Assembly (NCBI RefSeq): GCF_002362255.1
Contig: NZ_LPVV01000001.1
Coordinates: 124,001-188,000, forward strand
Length of the DNA stretch: 64,000 nucleotides
Direction: 5' to 3'
Origin: Microbacterium sp. SZ1
GTDB taxonomy: Bacteria; Actinomycetota; Actinomycetes; Actinomycetales; Microbacteriaceae
Below are positions 51,719 to 60,989 of the stretch, piece by piece. Below the pieces are notes generated by a model. It was given only the letters and a program-made list of their open reading frames with translations. It was not told the origin of the DNA and searched no databases. The position numbers and the translations under genes are program-made. The number at the start of each line of letters is the position of its first letter. Positions within the stretch are counted from its first letter, which is position 1.

Positions 51719-53128
51719 ATGTCGGAACCCAAGCGCCTCATCCTCAATCTGTTCGAGATGAACTGCGTCAGCCACATCACCCACGGGCTGTGGCGGCTGC
51801 CCGGCAACCGACGGACGGCCTTCACCGACATCGAGTATTGGACCGAGCTCGCGCAGCTGTTGGAGGGCGGCGGCTTCGATGCCGTGTTCCTCGCCGATGT
51901 GGTCGGCACCTACGACGTGTTCCGCGGCGGCCCGGAGACGGCGATCCGCGAGGGACTCCAGATCCCCAGCAACGACCCGATGCTCGTCGTGCCCGCGATG
52001 GCCGCCGTGACGCAGCACCTCGGATTCGGCATCACGTTCTCGACCACGTACGAGCCGCCGTTCGCCTTCGCGCGCCGCATGTCGACGCTCGACCACCTCA
52101 CCAAGGGCCGGGTGGGGTGGAACATCGTCACCTCGTACCTCCCCAACGCCGCGCGGAACTTCGGCCTCGAGGGCGAGGTCGACCACGACACCCGCTATGA
52201 GATCGCCGACGAGTACCTCGAGGTGCTCTACAAGCTGTGGGAGGGGTCGTGGGACGACGACGCGATCGTCGAGGACCGGGAGAACGGGGTGTTCGCCGAC
52301 CCCGACAAGATCCGGTACATCAACCACCGCGGGCCGCGGTACTCCGTCGCCGGACCGCACCTCTCGTCGCCGTCACGGCAGCGCACGCCCTTCCTCATCC
52401 AGGCGACGCAGTCGTCGCGGGGCATCGAGTTCGCCGGCCGTCACGCGGAGCTCATCTTCACCGGTGGCCGTTCGTTCGAGCAGGTGAGCGGCACGATCGG
52501 TCGGATCCGCGACGAGCTCGAGCGGCAGGGGCGCGCACGCGACGACATCAAGTTCGTCGTCGGGGCGACCGTGATCGTCGCGCCCACCCGCGAGGAGGCG
52601 GAGGCGAAGCTCGCCGAGTACGAGCGGTACGCGAGCATCGACGGGGTGCTCGCACACGCGAGTCTGCCGTTCGACCCGACCGCGCACCCCGCCGACCTCA
52701 CACTGGGCGAGGCGCTGCGTCGTGAGGGGCGGGCCGACGACCTCACGGCGGCGTTCCTGCCGCAGGAGCAGACGATCGGCGAGTTCCTGGCGACGATGAA
52801 GGGGTTCCATCGGAAGCCGTTCATGGCGGTCGGATCGCCGACCCAGGTGGCCGACGAGATCGAGTCGTGGCTCGACGAGCACGACATCGACGGCATCAAC
52901 CTCGTGCAGTACCACTCGTACGACACGGCCCGCGACTTCATCGAGTACGCGGTTCCCGAGCTGCGCCGCCGCGGTCGGCTGCGCGAGACCTACACGCCGG
53001 GGGAGACCCTGCGCGAGCGTGTCCACGGCGCCGGACCGCGCGTCGCGGAGACGCATCCGGCGGCTCGCTTCCGTGGCGGACGGGGACTCGACGAGGAGGC
53101 GATCCTCGAGGGGCGAGCCTCCGTGTGA
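51719..53128 (+). CDS. LLM-class flavin monooxygenase, NtaA/SnaA/DszA type
   Basis: A 469-residue FMNH2-dependent monooxygenase of the bacterial luciferase-like family. Seen: LNLFEMNCVSHITHGLWR at the start, FDAVFLADVVGTYDVF, LDHLTKGRVGWNIVTSYL, NFGLEGEVDHDTRYEIADEYLEVLYKLWEGSW and LIQATQSSRGIEFA. Relatives oxidise sulfones, sulfonates, dibenzothiophene sulfone or aminopolycarboxylates. GGAAGGAG precedes the ATG. It is divergent from the importer, and a second family member lies at 56.2 kb. Confidence 0.9.
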   Translation: MSEPKRLILNLFEMNCVSHITHGLWRLPGNRRTAFTDIEYWTELAQLLEGGGFDAVFLADVVGTYDVFRGGPETAIREGLQIPSNDPMLVVPAMAAVTQHLGFGITFSTTYEPPFAFARRMSTLDHLTKGRVGWNIVTSYLPNAARNFGLEGEVDHDTRYEIADEYLEVLYKLWEGSWDDDAIVEDRENGVFADPDKIRYINHRGPRYSVAGPHLSSPSRQRTPFLIQATQSSRGIEFAGRHAELIFTGGRSFEQVSGTIGRIRDELERQGRARDDIKFVVGATVIVAPTREEAEAKLAEYERYASIDGVLAHASLPFDPTAHPADLTLGEALRREGRADDLTAAFLPQEQTIGEFLATMKGFHRKPFMAVGSPTQVADEIESWLDEHDIDGINLVQYHSYDTARDFIEYAVPELRRRGRLRETYTPGETLRERVHGAGPRVAETHPAARFRGGRGLDEEAILEGRASV

Positions 53129-53135
53129 GGCGGGT

Positions 53136-53717
53136 TCAGCCCTCCGGGTAGGGGCTCACCCAATCCGTGACGAGGTCGGCATTCAAGGTGAGGACATCTC
53201 CCGGTTGGATCGCGTCGCCGCCAGCGTAGCCGTTCAGCATCCCCAGCGCCATGCCGTTGTAGATGCAGAATCGCTCGCCGATCACGGTCTCCACGTCGCC
53301 GGCCGCCACCGTGTAGGTGGCGATACCCCCGGCCGCATCGAAGCCGACTGTGCCTCGGGCGAAATCCCTCGGCCCGAGGTCGATGAGATCCGCACCGAGA
53401 TGTTCGGCGTGCGAGGGGCCGTCGTCGTCGCTGCCGAGGAAGATATAGCCCGCTTCGGGGCACCCCGCGATCGCGTTCTTCGGGATGCTCGTGCCATGGC
53501 CGAAATGCTGGTAGCCGTCGCCCAGTTCGGCCATCATCGCGGCCTCTTCGTCGAGAGCTGCCGTCGGACTCGGCGTCGGACCGGGCGTCGATTCCGCAGG
53601 CCCGGACGGTGCTGCACTCGATGCGACGGACGTCGCGAGCATCACAGCCCCGACGCCGACCGCTGCGATCACGGCGACGACACCGACGCTCCACGCCACA
53701 GTGATCCCGGTCCTCAT
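53136..53717 (-). CDS. Hypothetical membrane-anchored exported protein
   Basis: A 193-residue protein with one N-terminal helix (AWSVGVVAVIAAVGVGAVMLA), a Pro/Thr/Ser linker and an extracytoplasmic domain with two cysteines (AGCPEAGY; RFCIYNG) that may form a disulfide. GDAIQPGDVLTLN near the end resembles a carbohydrate-binding loop but is too short to assign. It interrupts the sulfur block and has no visible link to it. The ATG at 53729 is an alternative start. Confidence 0.6.
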   Translation of the reverse strand: MRTGITVAWSVGVVAVIAAVGVGAVMLATSVASSAAPSGPAESTPGPTPSPTAALDEEAAMMAELGDGYQHFGHGTSIPKNAIAGCPEAGYIFLGSDDDGPSHAEHLGADLIDLGPRDFARGTVGFDAAGGIATYTVAAGDVETVIGERFCIYNGMALGMLNGYAGGDAIQPGDVLTLNADLVTDWVSPYPEG

Positions 53718-53781
53718 GATCGACAGCATGACAGAGACCCGTCGAGGACGGGGACGATTCGGGCGTACGACCTCGATGGGC

Positions 53782-55014
53782 TCAGACAGGAGCCGACGCG
53801 TTCCCCTGCACCGTCGCAGCCCCGACCGCCCACACGAAGTCCGGCACTCGGCCGTTGACCGCGTGGTCGCCGAGCTGGCGTGCCTTGAAGATCCACGGGT
53901 TGTGCGACGACACGGTGCGCGCGTTGCGCCAGTGCCGATCCAGCGCGGTGCCCGACCGCACGGCCGACGCTCCGAGCGTGTCAAAGAGCCGCGTCGCAGC
54001 GCGGGGGACGAGATCGGTGAGCAGGATCTGCGCGTGCGTCGACCGCAGTTCGGCCGCGACCACGGCATCCTGCGCCTCCGGCGTGCCGAGACTGTCGGCC
54101 GCGTGCTGCACCTCGCGGGCGACATCGAGCACGAGCGCCCTGGCCGTCGCGCTCGTCGCGGTGAGCTCGCCGACGATCTGGAGCACCTGCGGGTCGTCGG
54201 CCACTCGGGCGGCGGACCCGTGGCTGTAGACCCGGGTTCGGGCCTGCACCTGTGCGACTGTGTCGCGCTCGACGGCGGCGGCGATGCCCGCGAGCACCGA
54301 GAGCAGGGTGAGCTGGTACACCGCGGTCTGGAACGGGAACCGCGCGGTGAACGGTTCGACGTCGCCCTCATCGACCGAGGCGTCGTCGAACACCGCGGTG
54401 CCGGTGCCGGTCAGCGGCTGGCCGAATCCATCCCAGTCGTCCGAGACCGACACGCCGCCCTGATGCCGCGGGATCAGCGCGGTCACCGTCGTGCCGTCCA
54501 GGTCGACGGTCGCGTCGATCCAGTCGGCGAAGATGCTGCCCGTCGTGTAGAACTTGCGGCCGTCGACGCGCCAGGTGCCGTCGAGCCTTCGCGAGACGCG
54601 GGTCGCATTGGTGCCGACGGCCGCCGCGCCGTTCTCCGACCAGGCGTTCCCGACGAGCTCTCCCCGCGCGAGACGATCGAGCCAGAGGTCGCGCCGTGCA
54701 CCGGGGGGAGAAGCGAGCACATGCTCGACGTAGGCGATGTGACCGCGGAAGATCTGCGGCAGGTTCGAATCCGCGGCAGCGAGCTCGATGAGGATCTCCG
54801 CGAACGACGGCCAGTCCAGCCCGTCGCCACCGAGCTCGACCGGAAGGCGCAGACGACCGAAGCCGGCTGCGCGCAGCGCCTCGACCTCCGCGAACGGCAG
54901 GGAACGGCTCTGCTCCCGCGTCACCGTACCCGCGGCGATCTCCGCGAACAGGGGACGCAGGCGTTCGCGCGCGGCATCCGACCGCGCCTTCTGCTCCGTC
55001 ACGTGCCCGGCCAT
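53782..55014 (-). CDS. DszC/SfnB-like flavin-dependent oxygenase 1
   Basis: A 410-residue protein of the acyl-CoA dehydrogenase fold: N-terminal helices with LRAAGFGRLRLPVELGGDGLDW, a central beta domain (GRKFYTTGSIFADWIDATV; TGTGTAVFDDASV) and a helical C-terminal domain with FDTLGASAV and ALDRHWRNARTVSSHNP. The catalytic Glu of true acyl-CoA dehydrogenases is not evident. Relatives (DszC, SfnB/SfnC) oxygenate sulfur compounds with reduced flavin. The ATG overlaps the stop of the next upstream gene (TGATG). Confidence 0.88.
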   Translation of the reverse strand: MAGHVTEQKARSDAARERLRPLFAEIAAGTVTREQSRSLPFAEVEALRAAGFGRLRLPVELGGDGLDWPSFAEILIELAAADSNLPQIFRGHIAYVEHVLASPPGARRDLWLDRLARGELVGNAWSENGAAAVGTNATRVSRRLDGTWRVDGRKFYTTGSIFADWIDATVDLDGTTVTALIPRHQGGVSVSDDWDGFGQPLTGTGTAVFDDASVDEGDVEPFTARFPFQTAVYQLTLLSVLAGIAAAVERDTVAQVQARTRVYSHGSAARVADDPQVLQIVGELTATSATARALVLDVAREVQHAADSLGTPEAQDAVVAAELRSTHAQILLTDLVPRAATRLFDTLGASAVRSGTALDRHWRNARTVSSHNPWIFKARQLGDHAVNGRVPDFVWAVGAATVQGNASAPV

Positions 55015-56240
55015 CAGGTGTAGAGGGAGATCGGCTGCAGCTCGCCGTTCAGCGTCCACGCGCCGACCTCGAGCTTCTTGTAGTCGACCGGATCGTGAAG
55101 GGAGTGCGTGCGGATGTTCCTCCAGAACAGATCCAGCCCGACATCCGCGCGGGCCGAACTCGATCCGGTGACCTCGAAGATGCGATCGGCGACTTCGAGC
55201 CCGACCTCGGTCGACACGACTTTGACCTTGGCGATCTCGATGGCCAGCTCCCCGCGGCGCTCGGCCGTGACGGCGGCGCCTTCGTCGACGACCTCGTCGA
55301 ACAGGCGGCCGGCTCGATCGGCGAGCGCTTCGACGGCGGCGATGCGCGAGGCGAATTCCCCGACCACGCGTTGCACGAACGGATCCTGCCGGTAGGTGTC
55401 GGCCTGGCTGAGGAACCACGCGCGCGGTCGCGCGCGAACGATGTCGAGGCCGCGGGCGAGCGCCCCCTCCGCGATGCCGAGGTAGAGATTGCCGAACGCG
55501 AGCTGGATGCCGGGGGTGATGAGAGTGGAGAACGGCTCGTCACCGAGCTCGCCCAGGACGTCCGAGACCTCGACCCGCACGTTCTCGAACCGCACCGAAC
55601 CGCTCGCCGAGAGGCGCTGTCCCAGCGCATCCCAGTCGCCCAGGTACCGGATGCCGTCGCGATCGTGATCGAGAACGACGAGCTGTACCGTGCCGTCGAG
55701 ATCGCCGCCGCGAACGGCCGCCGCTGCGAGCACGACGTCTCCTGCCGACGCCCCGGTGGAGAACCGCTTGAGACCGTCGAGGCGGTAGCCGTCGCCGTCG
55801 GCGGTGAGCTCGAGGTCGGGGTCGGTCGGGTTGACCGAGTCGCCCCACACCCAGCGGCCGGCGATCGTCTTGCGGTGCCATTCCTCCTGCACGGACGGGT
55901 CGGCGGCGAAGCCGATGTTCCCCGAGTTGATGTAGTGGTACGCGAGCACCTGGGCGACGGACGCGTCGGCCCGCGACAGGATGCGGATCACAAGGAACGC
56001 CGTCTCCCAGTGCGCTCCGCCGCCGCCGAACTCCGCCGGTTGCAGAAGATTCACGAGGCCGGCGTCGCGTAGCAGGTCGAGCTCGACCGTGGGGTCCTGG
56101 TTCGCCCTATCGCGCTGCAGGGCGTCGGTCGCGAGCTCTGCGGCGACGCGCTCGGCGACCGCGCTCCAGTGCGCGCGCTCCGCGGCATCCGCCGTGCCCG
56201 CCCAGAGGCTGCGGTTCGAGGTCTCTGCGATGACGCTCAT
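55014..56240 (-). CDS. DszC/SfnB-like flavin-dependent oxygenase 2
   Basis: A 408-residue acyl-CoA dehydrogenase-fold protein homologous to its downstream neighbour. Seen: LRDAGLVNLLQPAEFGGGGAHW, QVLAYHYINSGNIGFAAD, WVWGDSVNP, DGLKRFSTGASAGDVVLAAA, SGSVRFENVRVEVSDVLG and DLFWRNIRTHSLHDP. Middle gene of a tightly overlapping trio (LLM enzyme, this gene, oxygenase 1), so expression is coupled. Substrate unknown. Confidence 0.9.
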   Translation of the reverse strand: MSVIAETSNRSLWAGTADAAERAHWSAVAERVAAELATDALQRDRANQDPTVELDLLRDAGLVNLLQPAEFGGGGAHWETAFLVIRILSRADASVAQVLAYHYINSGNIGFAADPSVQEEWHRKTIAGRWVWGDSVNPTDPDLELTADGDGYRLDGLKRFSTGASAGDVVLAAAAVRGGDLDGTVQLVVLDHDRDGIRYLGDWDALGQRLSASGSVRFENVRVEVSDVLGELGDEPFSTLITPGIQLAFGNLYLGIAEGALARGLDIVRARPRAWFLSQADTYRQDPFVQRVVGEFASRIAAVEALADRAGRLFDEVVDEGAAVTAERRGELAIEIAKVKVVSTEVGLEVADRIFEVTGSSSARADVGLDLFWRNIRTHSLHDPVDYKKLEVGAWTLNGELQPISLYT

Positions 56241-57706
56241 CGGGCGTCCTCCTTCTCTGTGAGGTCGGTCAGGTCGGTCAGGTCGGTGGGATCGAGCGGC
56301 TCGCCGATCGTGCCGTCGAGGGCGCTCGTCGCCCCGGCGTAGGCGCCGCGGTAGGCGTGGGCCGGGTGCCAGTCCGGTACGACGGGCGAACCGTCGCCGC
56401 GCAGGCGTCCGCGCAGGGTGCCGTCGGGATATTCGTCCCAGACACGACCGCGACGGCGCAGTTCGGGGACGAGGTGCTCCACGATGTCCTCGAACGTGCC
56501 GGGGGTGATGACGTAGGCGAGGTTGAAGCCGTCGACGCCGCCGACCTCGACCCATCGCTCCAGTTCGTCGGCGACGGTCTGCGCGCTGCCGACGATGACG
56601 GGGCCGATCCCGCCGATGCCGACGTAGTGGGCGATGTCGCGAGGCGTCCACTGCCGCTCCGGGTCGGCCTTGGTGAAGATCGACAGTGCGGAGCGCGCGG
56701 CATCCGTGTCGACGTAGGTGAGCGGCACGTCGGGATCGAACTGCGACAGGTCCAGACCCGACCAGCCGCCGTAGAGCGCCAGTGCGCCCTCGAGCGAGAC
56801 GTACTGACGGTAGTCGTCGAGCTTGGCCTGCGCCTCCTCGTCGGTCGCAGCGACGATGACCGTCGCGAGCGTGAGGATCGACACCGAGTCGCGCGGACGA
56901 CCGAGCGCCTCGGCGCGGGCGCGGATGTCGTCGGTGACGGGGCGGGTGACCTCGGGTCGCAGCCCATTGATGAAGATCGCCTCGCCGTGCCTTGCCGCGA
57001 ACTCGCGGCCGCGTGGCGACGCTCCGGCCTGGAAGATCACCGGGGTGCGCTGCGGACTCGGCTCGGCGAGGTGGATGCCGGGAACCCGGTAGTTGCGCCC
57101 CTCGTGCCCGATCGGGTGCACCCGCGACGCGTCCGTGAAGACGCCGGATCCGCGGTCGCGCCGCACCGCGTCGTCCTCCCACGACCCCTCCCACAGCTTG
57201 TAGGTGACGTCGAGGAACTCCTCGGCGATCTCGTAGCGGTCGTCGTGGGCGATCTGGGTGTCGAGGCCGAGGTTGCGCGCCGCCGAATCGAGGTAGCTGG
57301 TGACGACGTTCCACCCCACGCGGCCGCGGGTGAAGTGGTCGAGGGTCGAGAACCGTCGCGCGAGGGCGTACGGCTGCTCGTAGGTGGTGGCGACCGTGAC
57401 GCCGAAGCCCAGGTGCTGGGTCGCGTGCGCCATCGCGGAGATCTGCACCACCGGGTCGCCGAGCGGCACCTGCGCGGCATCCCCGAGCGCGGCCGCCGCC
57501 GAGTCGCGGTACACGTCGTACGTGCCGAGCACGTCGGCGATGAAGAGGGCGTCGAAGGTCCCGCGCTCCAGCGTCTTCGCGAGGTCCACCCAGTAGTCGA
57601 GGTCGTGGTACCGGTCGGCCTGATTGTCGGGGTGCCGCCACAGTCCCGGCGCCTGGTGGGTCACGCAGGTCATGTCGAAGGCGTTCAGGATGATGCGGCC
57701 GGGCAC
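56237..57706 (-). CDS. LLM-class flavin monooxygenase, second NtaA/SnaA type
   Basis: A 489-residue luciferase-like monooxygenase clearly related to the enzyme at 51.7 kb: ILNAFDMTCVTHQAPGLWR, FDALFIADVLGTYDVYR, LDHFTRGRVGWNVVTSYL, VIFQAGASPRGREFAARHGEAIFING. The start is GTG with GAGGAG upstream. The C-terminus has a short tandem repeat of Thr-Asp-Leu units encoded by three near-identical 9-bp repeats (about 56261-56287). First gene of the coupled trio. Confidence 0.9.
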   Translation of the reverse strand: MPGRIILNAFDMTCVTHQAPGLWRHPDNQADRYHDLDYWVDLAKTLERGTFDALFIADVLGTYDVYRDSAAAALGDAAQVPLGDPVVQISAMAHATQHLGFGVTVATTYEQPYALARRFSTLDHFTRGRVGWNVVTSYLDSAARNLGLDTQIAHDDRYEIAEEFLDVTYKLWEGSWEDDAVRRDRGSGVFTDASRVHPIGHEGRNYRVPGIHLAEPSPQRTPVIFQAGASPRGREFAARHGEAIFINGLRPEVTRPVTDDIRARAEALGRPRDSVSILTLATVIVAATDEEAQAKLDDYRQYVSLEGALALYGGWSGLDLSQFDPDVPLTYVDTDAARSALSIFTKADPERQWTPRDIAHYVGIGGIGPVIVGSAQTVADELERWVEVGGVDGFNLAYVITPGTFEDIVEHLVPELRRRGRVWDEYPDGTLRGRLRGDGSPVVPDWHPAHAYRGAYAGATSALDGTIGEPLDPTDLTDLTDLTEKEDAR

Positions 57707-57885
57707 GGTGCTCCTCGGGAGGGTAGGGATGCGGCGACACTAGCCACTCGTCGCGGTCGCCCGCCCGCCCGATGACGTTCGTGGTCGCTGCGCGACGAAC
57801 TGTTACGGCGGCGATGCGCGCGCCGTCGACCCCTCCCTAGCGTGAGCGCCGATCCGCTTCCCGACCCGATGCCTGAGGAGCCCTC

Positions 57886-59226
57886 ATGTCCCTTCTTCCG
57901 AGCCGTCGCGCTCGCCGTCTGCTTCTCGGCGTCGCCGGTGTCACGGCAGCGACCATCGCCATCGCGGGCTGCGCGTCGCAGTCGCCGGACGCGGGCGGCT
58001 CGGGCGACGACGGCGACTTCTCCGGACAGTCGCTCAACGCCCTGCTGATCACCTCGCACGAGGGAGCGGGCAACTGGCTCAAGGAGCACTTCGAGGAGGA
58101 GACGGGTGCCGAGGTGAACCTCACGATCGTGCCCTACGACGAGATCGGCTCGACCCTGGCCCTCGACCAGCAGTCCGGCGCGAACACCTTCGACGTCGCG
58201 GCGCCCTGGTACGTGTCGATCGGCGATCTCGCGGAGGGCGGCTCGATCCAGGACCTCACGGACTGGATCGACGAGACGCCGTCGCTCGAGACCGACGACT
58301 TCATCCCGTCGATCAACGACCCGTACACGCTCGTCGGCGACCGCCGCTACGGCCTGCCGTTCGACGGCGACACGCACGTGCTGTTCTACAACACGGAGAT
58401 CCTCGAGCGGAACGGCATCACCGAGCCGCCGGCGACGTGGGACGAGTACCTCGCCGATGTGAAGACCATCACCGAGAACGAGGGCGACCAGGGCGTCTAC
58501 GGCTCGGCGATCTTCGGTCAGAAGTCGCCGCTGATCCTCGGTGCCGCCTTCGCGAACCGACTGGCCGGGTTCGGCGGCGACTTCGTCGACGAGGACGGAG
58601 AGCCCACCATCAACTCGCCCGAGGCGGTCGCCGCCGCGCAGGCGCTGGTGGATGCGGTGCCCTACGCCTTCCCGACCCCCGCCGAGACCGACTTCGGCGT
58701 GGGGAACGGCGCCTGGTACGACGGCAAGGTCGGCTTCATCGAGAACTGGACCGACCTGGGTGTGGGCTCCGAGACGAACCCCGACTCGAAGGTCGCGGGC
58801 AAGTGGGGCGTCACGACCCTGCCGGTCGGCGGCGACAACACCGAGCCGAAGGCGTCGCTCGTCGCCGGGTTCACCTGGGTCATCGCCGCGAACACGCAGA
58901 AGACCGACCTCGCGAAGGCGTTCATCGAGTACGCCGCGTCGAGCGACGTGAACTCCGAACTCATCGTCGCCGACCCGCAGACGGGCATCGACCCGAACCG
59001 CGAGTCGTCGCTGGAGAGCGCCGCCTACGGCGAGACCTACCCCGACCTGCAGCGCGTCAACCGCACGACGCTCAGCGGATCGCTCGCCTGGCCGACGGGG
59101 GAGAACGCCTCCCAGGCCGCGCAGATCCTCACCGACGAGCTCGCGAAGCTCATCGCGGGCGACGGCGGCTCGGCGCAGGAGACGCTCGACCGCGTGCAGG
59201 CCGAGTGGGAAGACATCCTTGGCTGA
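57886..59226 (+). CDS. Carbohydrate ABC importer binding lipoprotein
   Basis: A 446-residue lipoprotein with signal peptide and lipobox IAGCAS (Cys29), then a family 1 solute-binding fold (SLNALLITSHEGAGNWLKEHFEEETGAEV, GLPFDGDTHVLFYNTEILE, AGFTWVIAANTQKTDLAKAFIEYA). The length and the following MalF/MalG-type permeases point to sugars or oligosaccharides. GAGGAG lies before the ATG. The block has no ATPase gene; in actinobacteria such importers share one (MsiK type) encoded elsewhere. A spermidine- or iron-type substrate cannot be excluded. Confidence 0.88.
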   Translation: MSLLPSRRARRLLLGVAGVTAATIAIAGCASQSPDAGGSGDDGDFSGQSLNALLITSHEGAGNWLKEHFEEETGAEVNLTIVPYDEIGSTLALDQQSGANTFDVAAPWYVSIGDLAEGGSIQDLTDWIDETPSLETDDFIPSINDPYTLVGDRRYGLPFDGDTHVLFYNTEILERNGITEPPATWDEYLADVKTITENEGDQGVYGSAIFGQKSPLILGAAFANRLAGFGGDFVDEDGEPTINSPEAVAAAQALVDAVPYAFPTPAETDFGVGNGAWYDGKVGFIENWTDLGVGSETNPDSKVAGKWGVTTLPVGGDNTEPKASLVAGFTWVIAANTQKTDLAKAFIEYAASSDVNSELIVADPQTGIDPNRESSLESAAYGETYPDLQRVNRTTLSGSLAWPTGENASQAAQILTDELAKLIAGDGGSAQETLDRVQAEWEDILG

Positions 59227-60148
59227 CACTCTCGCCGCGCCTTCGCTCACGCGTTCTGCCCGCCCGTCCGGCCTCGCGCCGCGACGGGCGGGTCGGCGCG
59301 CGTCGGCATCCGTCGCCCTGTTCACCGCGCCGACGATCCTGTCGATCATCGTGCTGGGGGCGTACCCGCTGCTCTTCATCCTGGCCGCGGCCTTCAGCGA
59401 CTCGACCCTGGGCCGGCCCTTCCAGGAGTGGGTGGGCACGGCGAACCTGGAGAGCATCCTGACGGACGCCGACGTCGTCGCCTCCTTCGCGCGGACGGTC
59501 GGCTACGCCCTCGTCGTCTCGGTCGCGAGCGCCGTGTTCGGGGTGGCCCTCGCCGTCGCGCTGGAGCGGGCGACACGGTCGGGAGCGGTCGTGCGCACCC
59601 TGCTCCTGCTGCCGCTCATCACTCCGCCGGTGGTCGTCGGCACTCTGTGGAAGCTCGTGTTCAACCCGGGCGGTGGTCTGCTCGCGACCGTGCTGCCCGA
59701 CGTCTCGCTCGCTCCGCTCTCGACGACGGCCTGGGCGCTGCCCGCGATCGGCCTCGCCGATGTGTGGCAGTGGACGCCGCTCATCGTCATCCTCGTCTAC
59801 GCTGCGCTGCTCACTCAGGATCCTGCTGTGCGCGAGGCGGCCGCTCTCGACGGAGCCCACGGCATCCGCCTCTTCCGGCACATCACGTGGCCCGCGATCG
59901 CCGGAACGGTCGTGGCGGCCTTCTTCATCCGCCTCGTGATCGCGCTCAAGGTGTTCGACCTCGTGTTCGTGATGACCTCGGGCGGGCCGGGGCAGGCGTC
60001 GACCACGACGACCTATCTCATCCAGCAGGTCGCGCTGAAGGAGTTCGACATCGGCCGAGCATCGGCCGTCACCATCGTCTTCGCCGCCATCGTCACGGCC
60101 GTCACACTCGTCGTCGCGGCCCTCGCCCGAAAGGCCCGTCATGAGTGA
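59219..60148 (+). CDS. Carbohydrate ABC importer permease, MalF type
   Basis: A 309-residue permease with six helices. The cytoplasmic EAA loop is EAAALDGAHGIRLFRHITWPAI, followed by FVMTSGGPGQASTTTTYLIQQVALKEFDIG, the MalF/UgpA signature. The start appears to be TTG overlapping the end of the binding-protein gene by 8 nt; no later start keeps the whole N-terminal helix. Confidence 0.92.
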   Translation: MADTLAAPSLTRSARPSGLAPRRAGRRASASVALFTAPTILSIIVLGAYPLLFILAAAFSDSTLGRPFQEWVGTANLESILTDADVVASFARTVGYALVVSVASAVFGVALAVALERATRSGAVVRTLLLLPLITPPVVVGTLWKLVFNPGGGLLATVLPDVSLAPLSTTAWALPAIGLADVWQWTPLIVILVYAALLTQDPAVREAAALDGAHGIRLFRHITWPAIAGTVVAAFFIRLVIALKVFDLVFVMTSGGPGQASTTTTYLIQQVALKEFDIGRASAVTIVFAAIVTAVTLVVAALARKARHE

Positions 60149-60959
60149 GCGTCGCGTGCGTCCCCGTCCGGTCGCGAGCACGGTGCTGCTCGTCTCGCTC
60201 GCCGTCACGCTCGTGCCGCTGCTGTACCTCTTCTCGGTGTCGCTCATGGGTCGGGACGAGACCGTGGCAGGGGTGCTGTGGAGCGCCGACCCGCACTGGT
60301 CGAACTGGGGTGACGTGCTGGCGACCGACATCCCCCGGTCGATCCTCAACTCGGTGCTCGCGGCGATCGGCGGCGCCGTGCTCTCGCTGGCCTTCGCGGT
60401 GCCCGGCGCCTGGGCGATCGTGAGACACAACGCCGGTGGTCGCACGCTCGGCGCGACGCTCATGAGCCCATGGCTGCTGCCGCCCATCGTCGCGGTGGTG
60501 CCGCTGCTCACGCTGCTGCGCGTGATCGGTCTGAACAACACGCTCATCGGTCTGACGCTCGTGTACGCGCTCGTCAACGTCCCGGTCGCGGTGTGGCTGC
60601 TGGAGGGGTTCGTGCGGCGGCTGCCCGTCGAGATCGAGGAGGCGGCCCGCATCGACGGGGCAGGATCTGCGCGGATGCTGTGGTCCGTCGTCGTACCCCT
60701 GCTGCTGCCGAGCCTCGTCGCGATCGGCATCATCGTCGCGATCCTGAACTACAACGAGTTCCTGCTCGCGACGTTCCTGACGCAGAGCGTGGACGCGCAG
60801 ACGTTCCCGGTCGCGCTGTCGCTGTTCTACGGCGACCGCACGCCGCACTTCGGCAAGATCGCCGCGGCGTCGTTCATCGGCGTGATCCCGGTGTTCGCCG
60901 CGGCGGTGTTCTTCCAGCGCTGGCTCGTGGGCGGGCTGACCGCGGGCGCGGTGCGCTGA
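60141..60959 (+). CDS. Carbohydrate ABC importer permease, MalG type
   Basis: A 272-residue permease with six helices. The EAA loop is EIEEAARIDGAGSARMLWSVVVPLL, and the late FNEFLLATFL-like segment reads YNEFLLATFLTQS. It overlaps the MalF-type gene by 8 nt and completes the importer. The convergent esterase gene ends 30 bp away. Confidence 0.93.
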   Translation: MSERRVRPRPVASTVLLVSLAVTLVPLLYLFSVSLMGRDETVAGVLWSADPHWSNWGDVLATDIPRSILNSVLAAIGGAVLSLAFAVPGAWAIVRHNAGGRTLGATLMSPWLLPPIVAVVPLLTLLRVIGLNNTLIGLTLVYALVNVPVAVWLLEGFVRRLPVEIEEAARIDGAGSARMLWSVVVPLLLPSLVAIGIIVAILNYNEFLLATFLTQSVDAQTFPVALSLFYGDRTPHFGKIAAASFIGVIPVFAAAVFFQRWLVGGLTAGAVR

Positions 60960-60989
60960 GCGGCGCCGACGCGATGCGCTGAGAGAAGG

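Noticed and set aside
49615..52200. An 861-codon plus-strand frame opposite the importer genes
   Set aside because: It covers the binding-protein and permease genes, whose translations contain clear lipobox, helices and EAA-type loops; its own translation is Val/Arg/Gly-rich without a domain.
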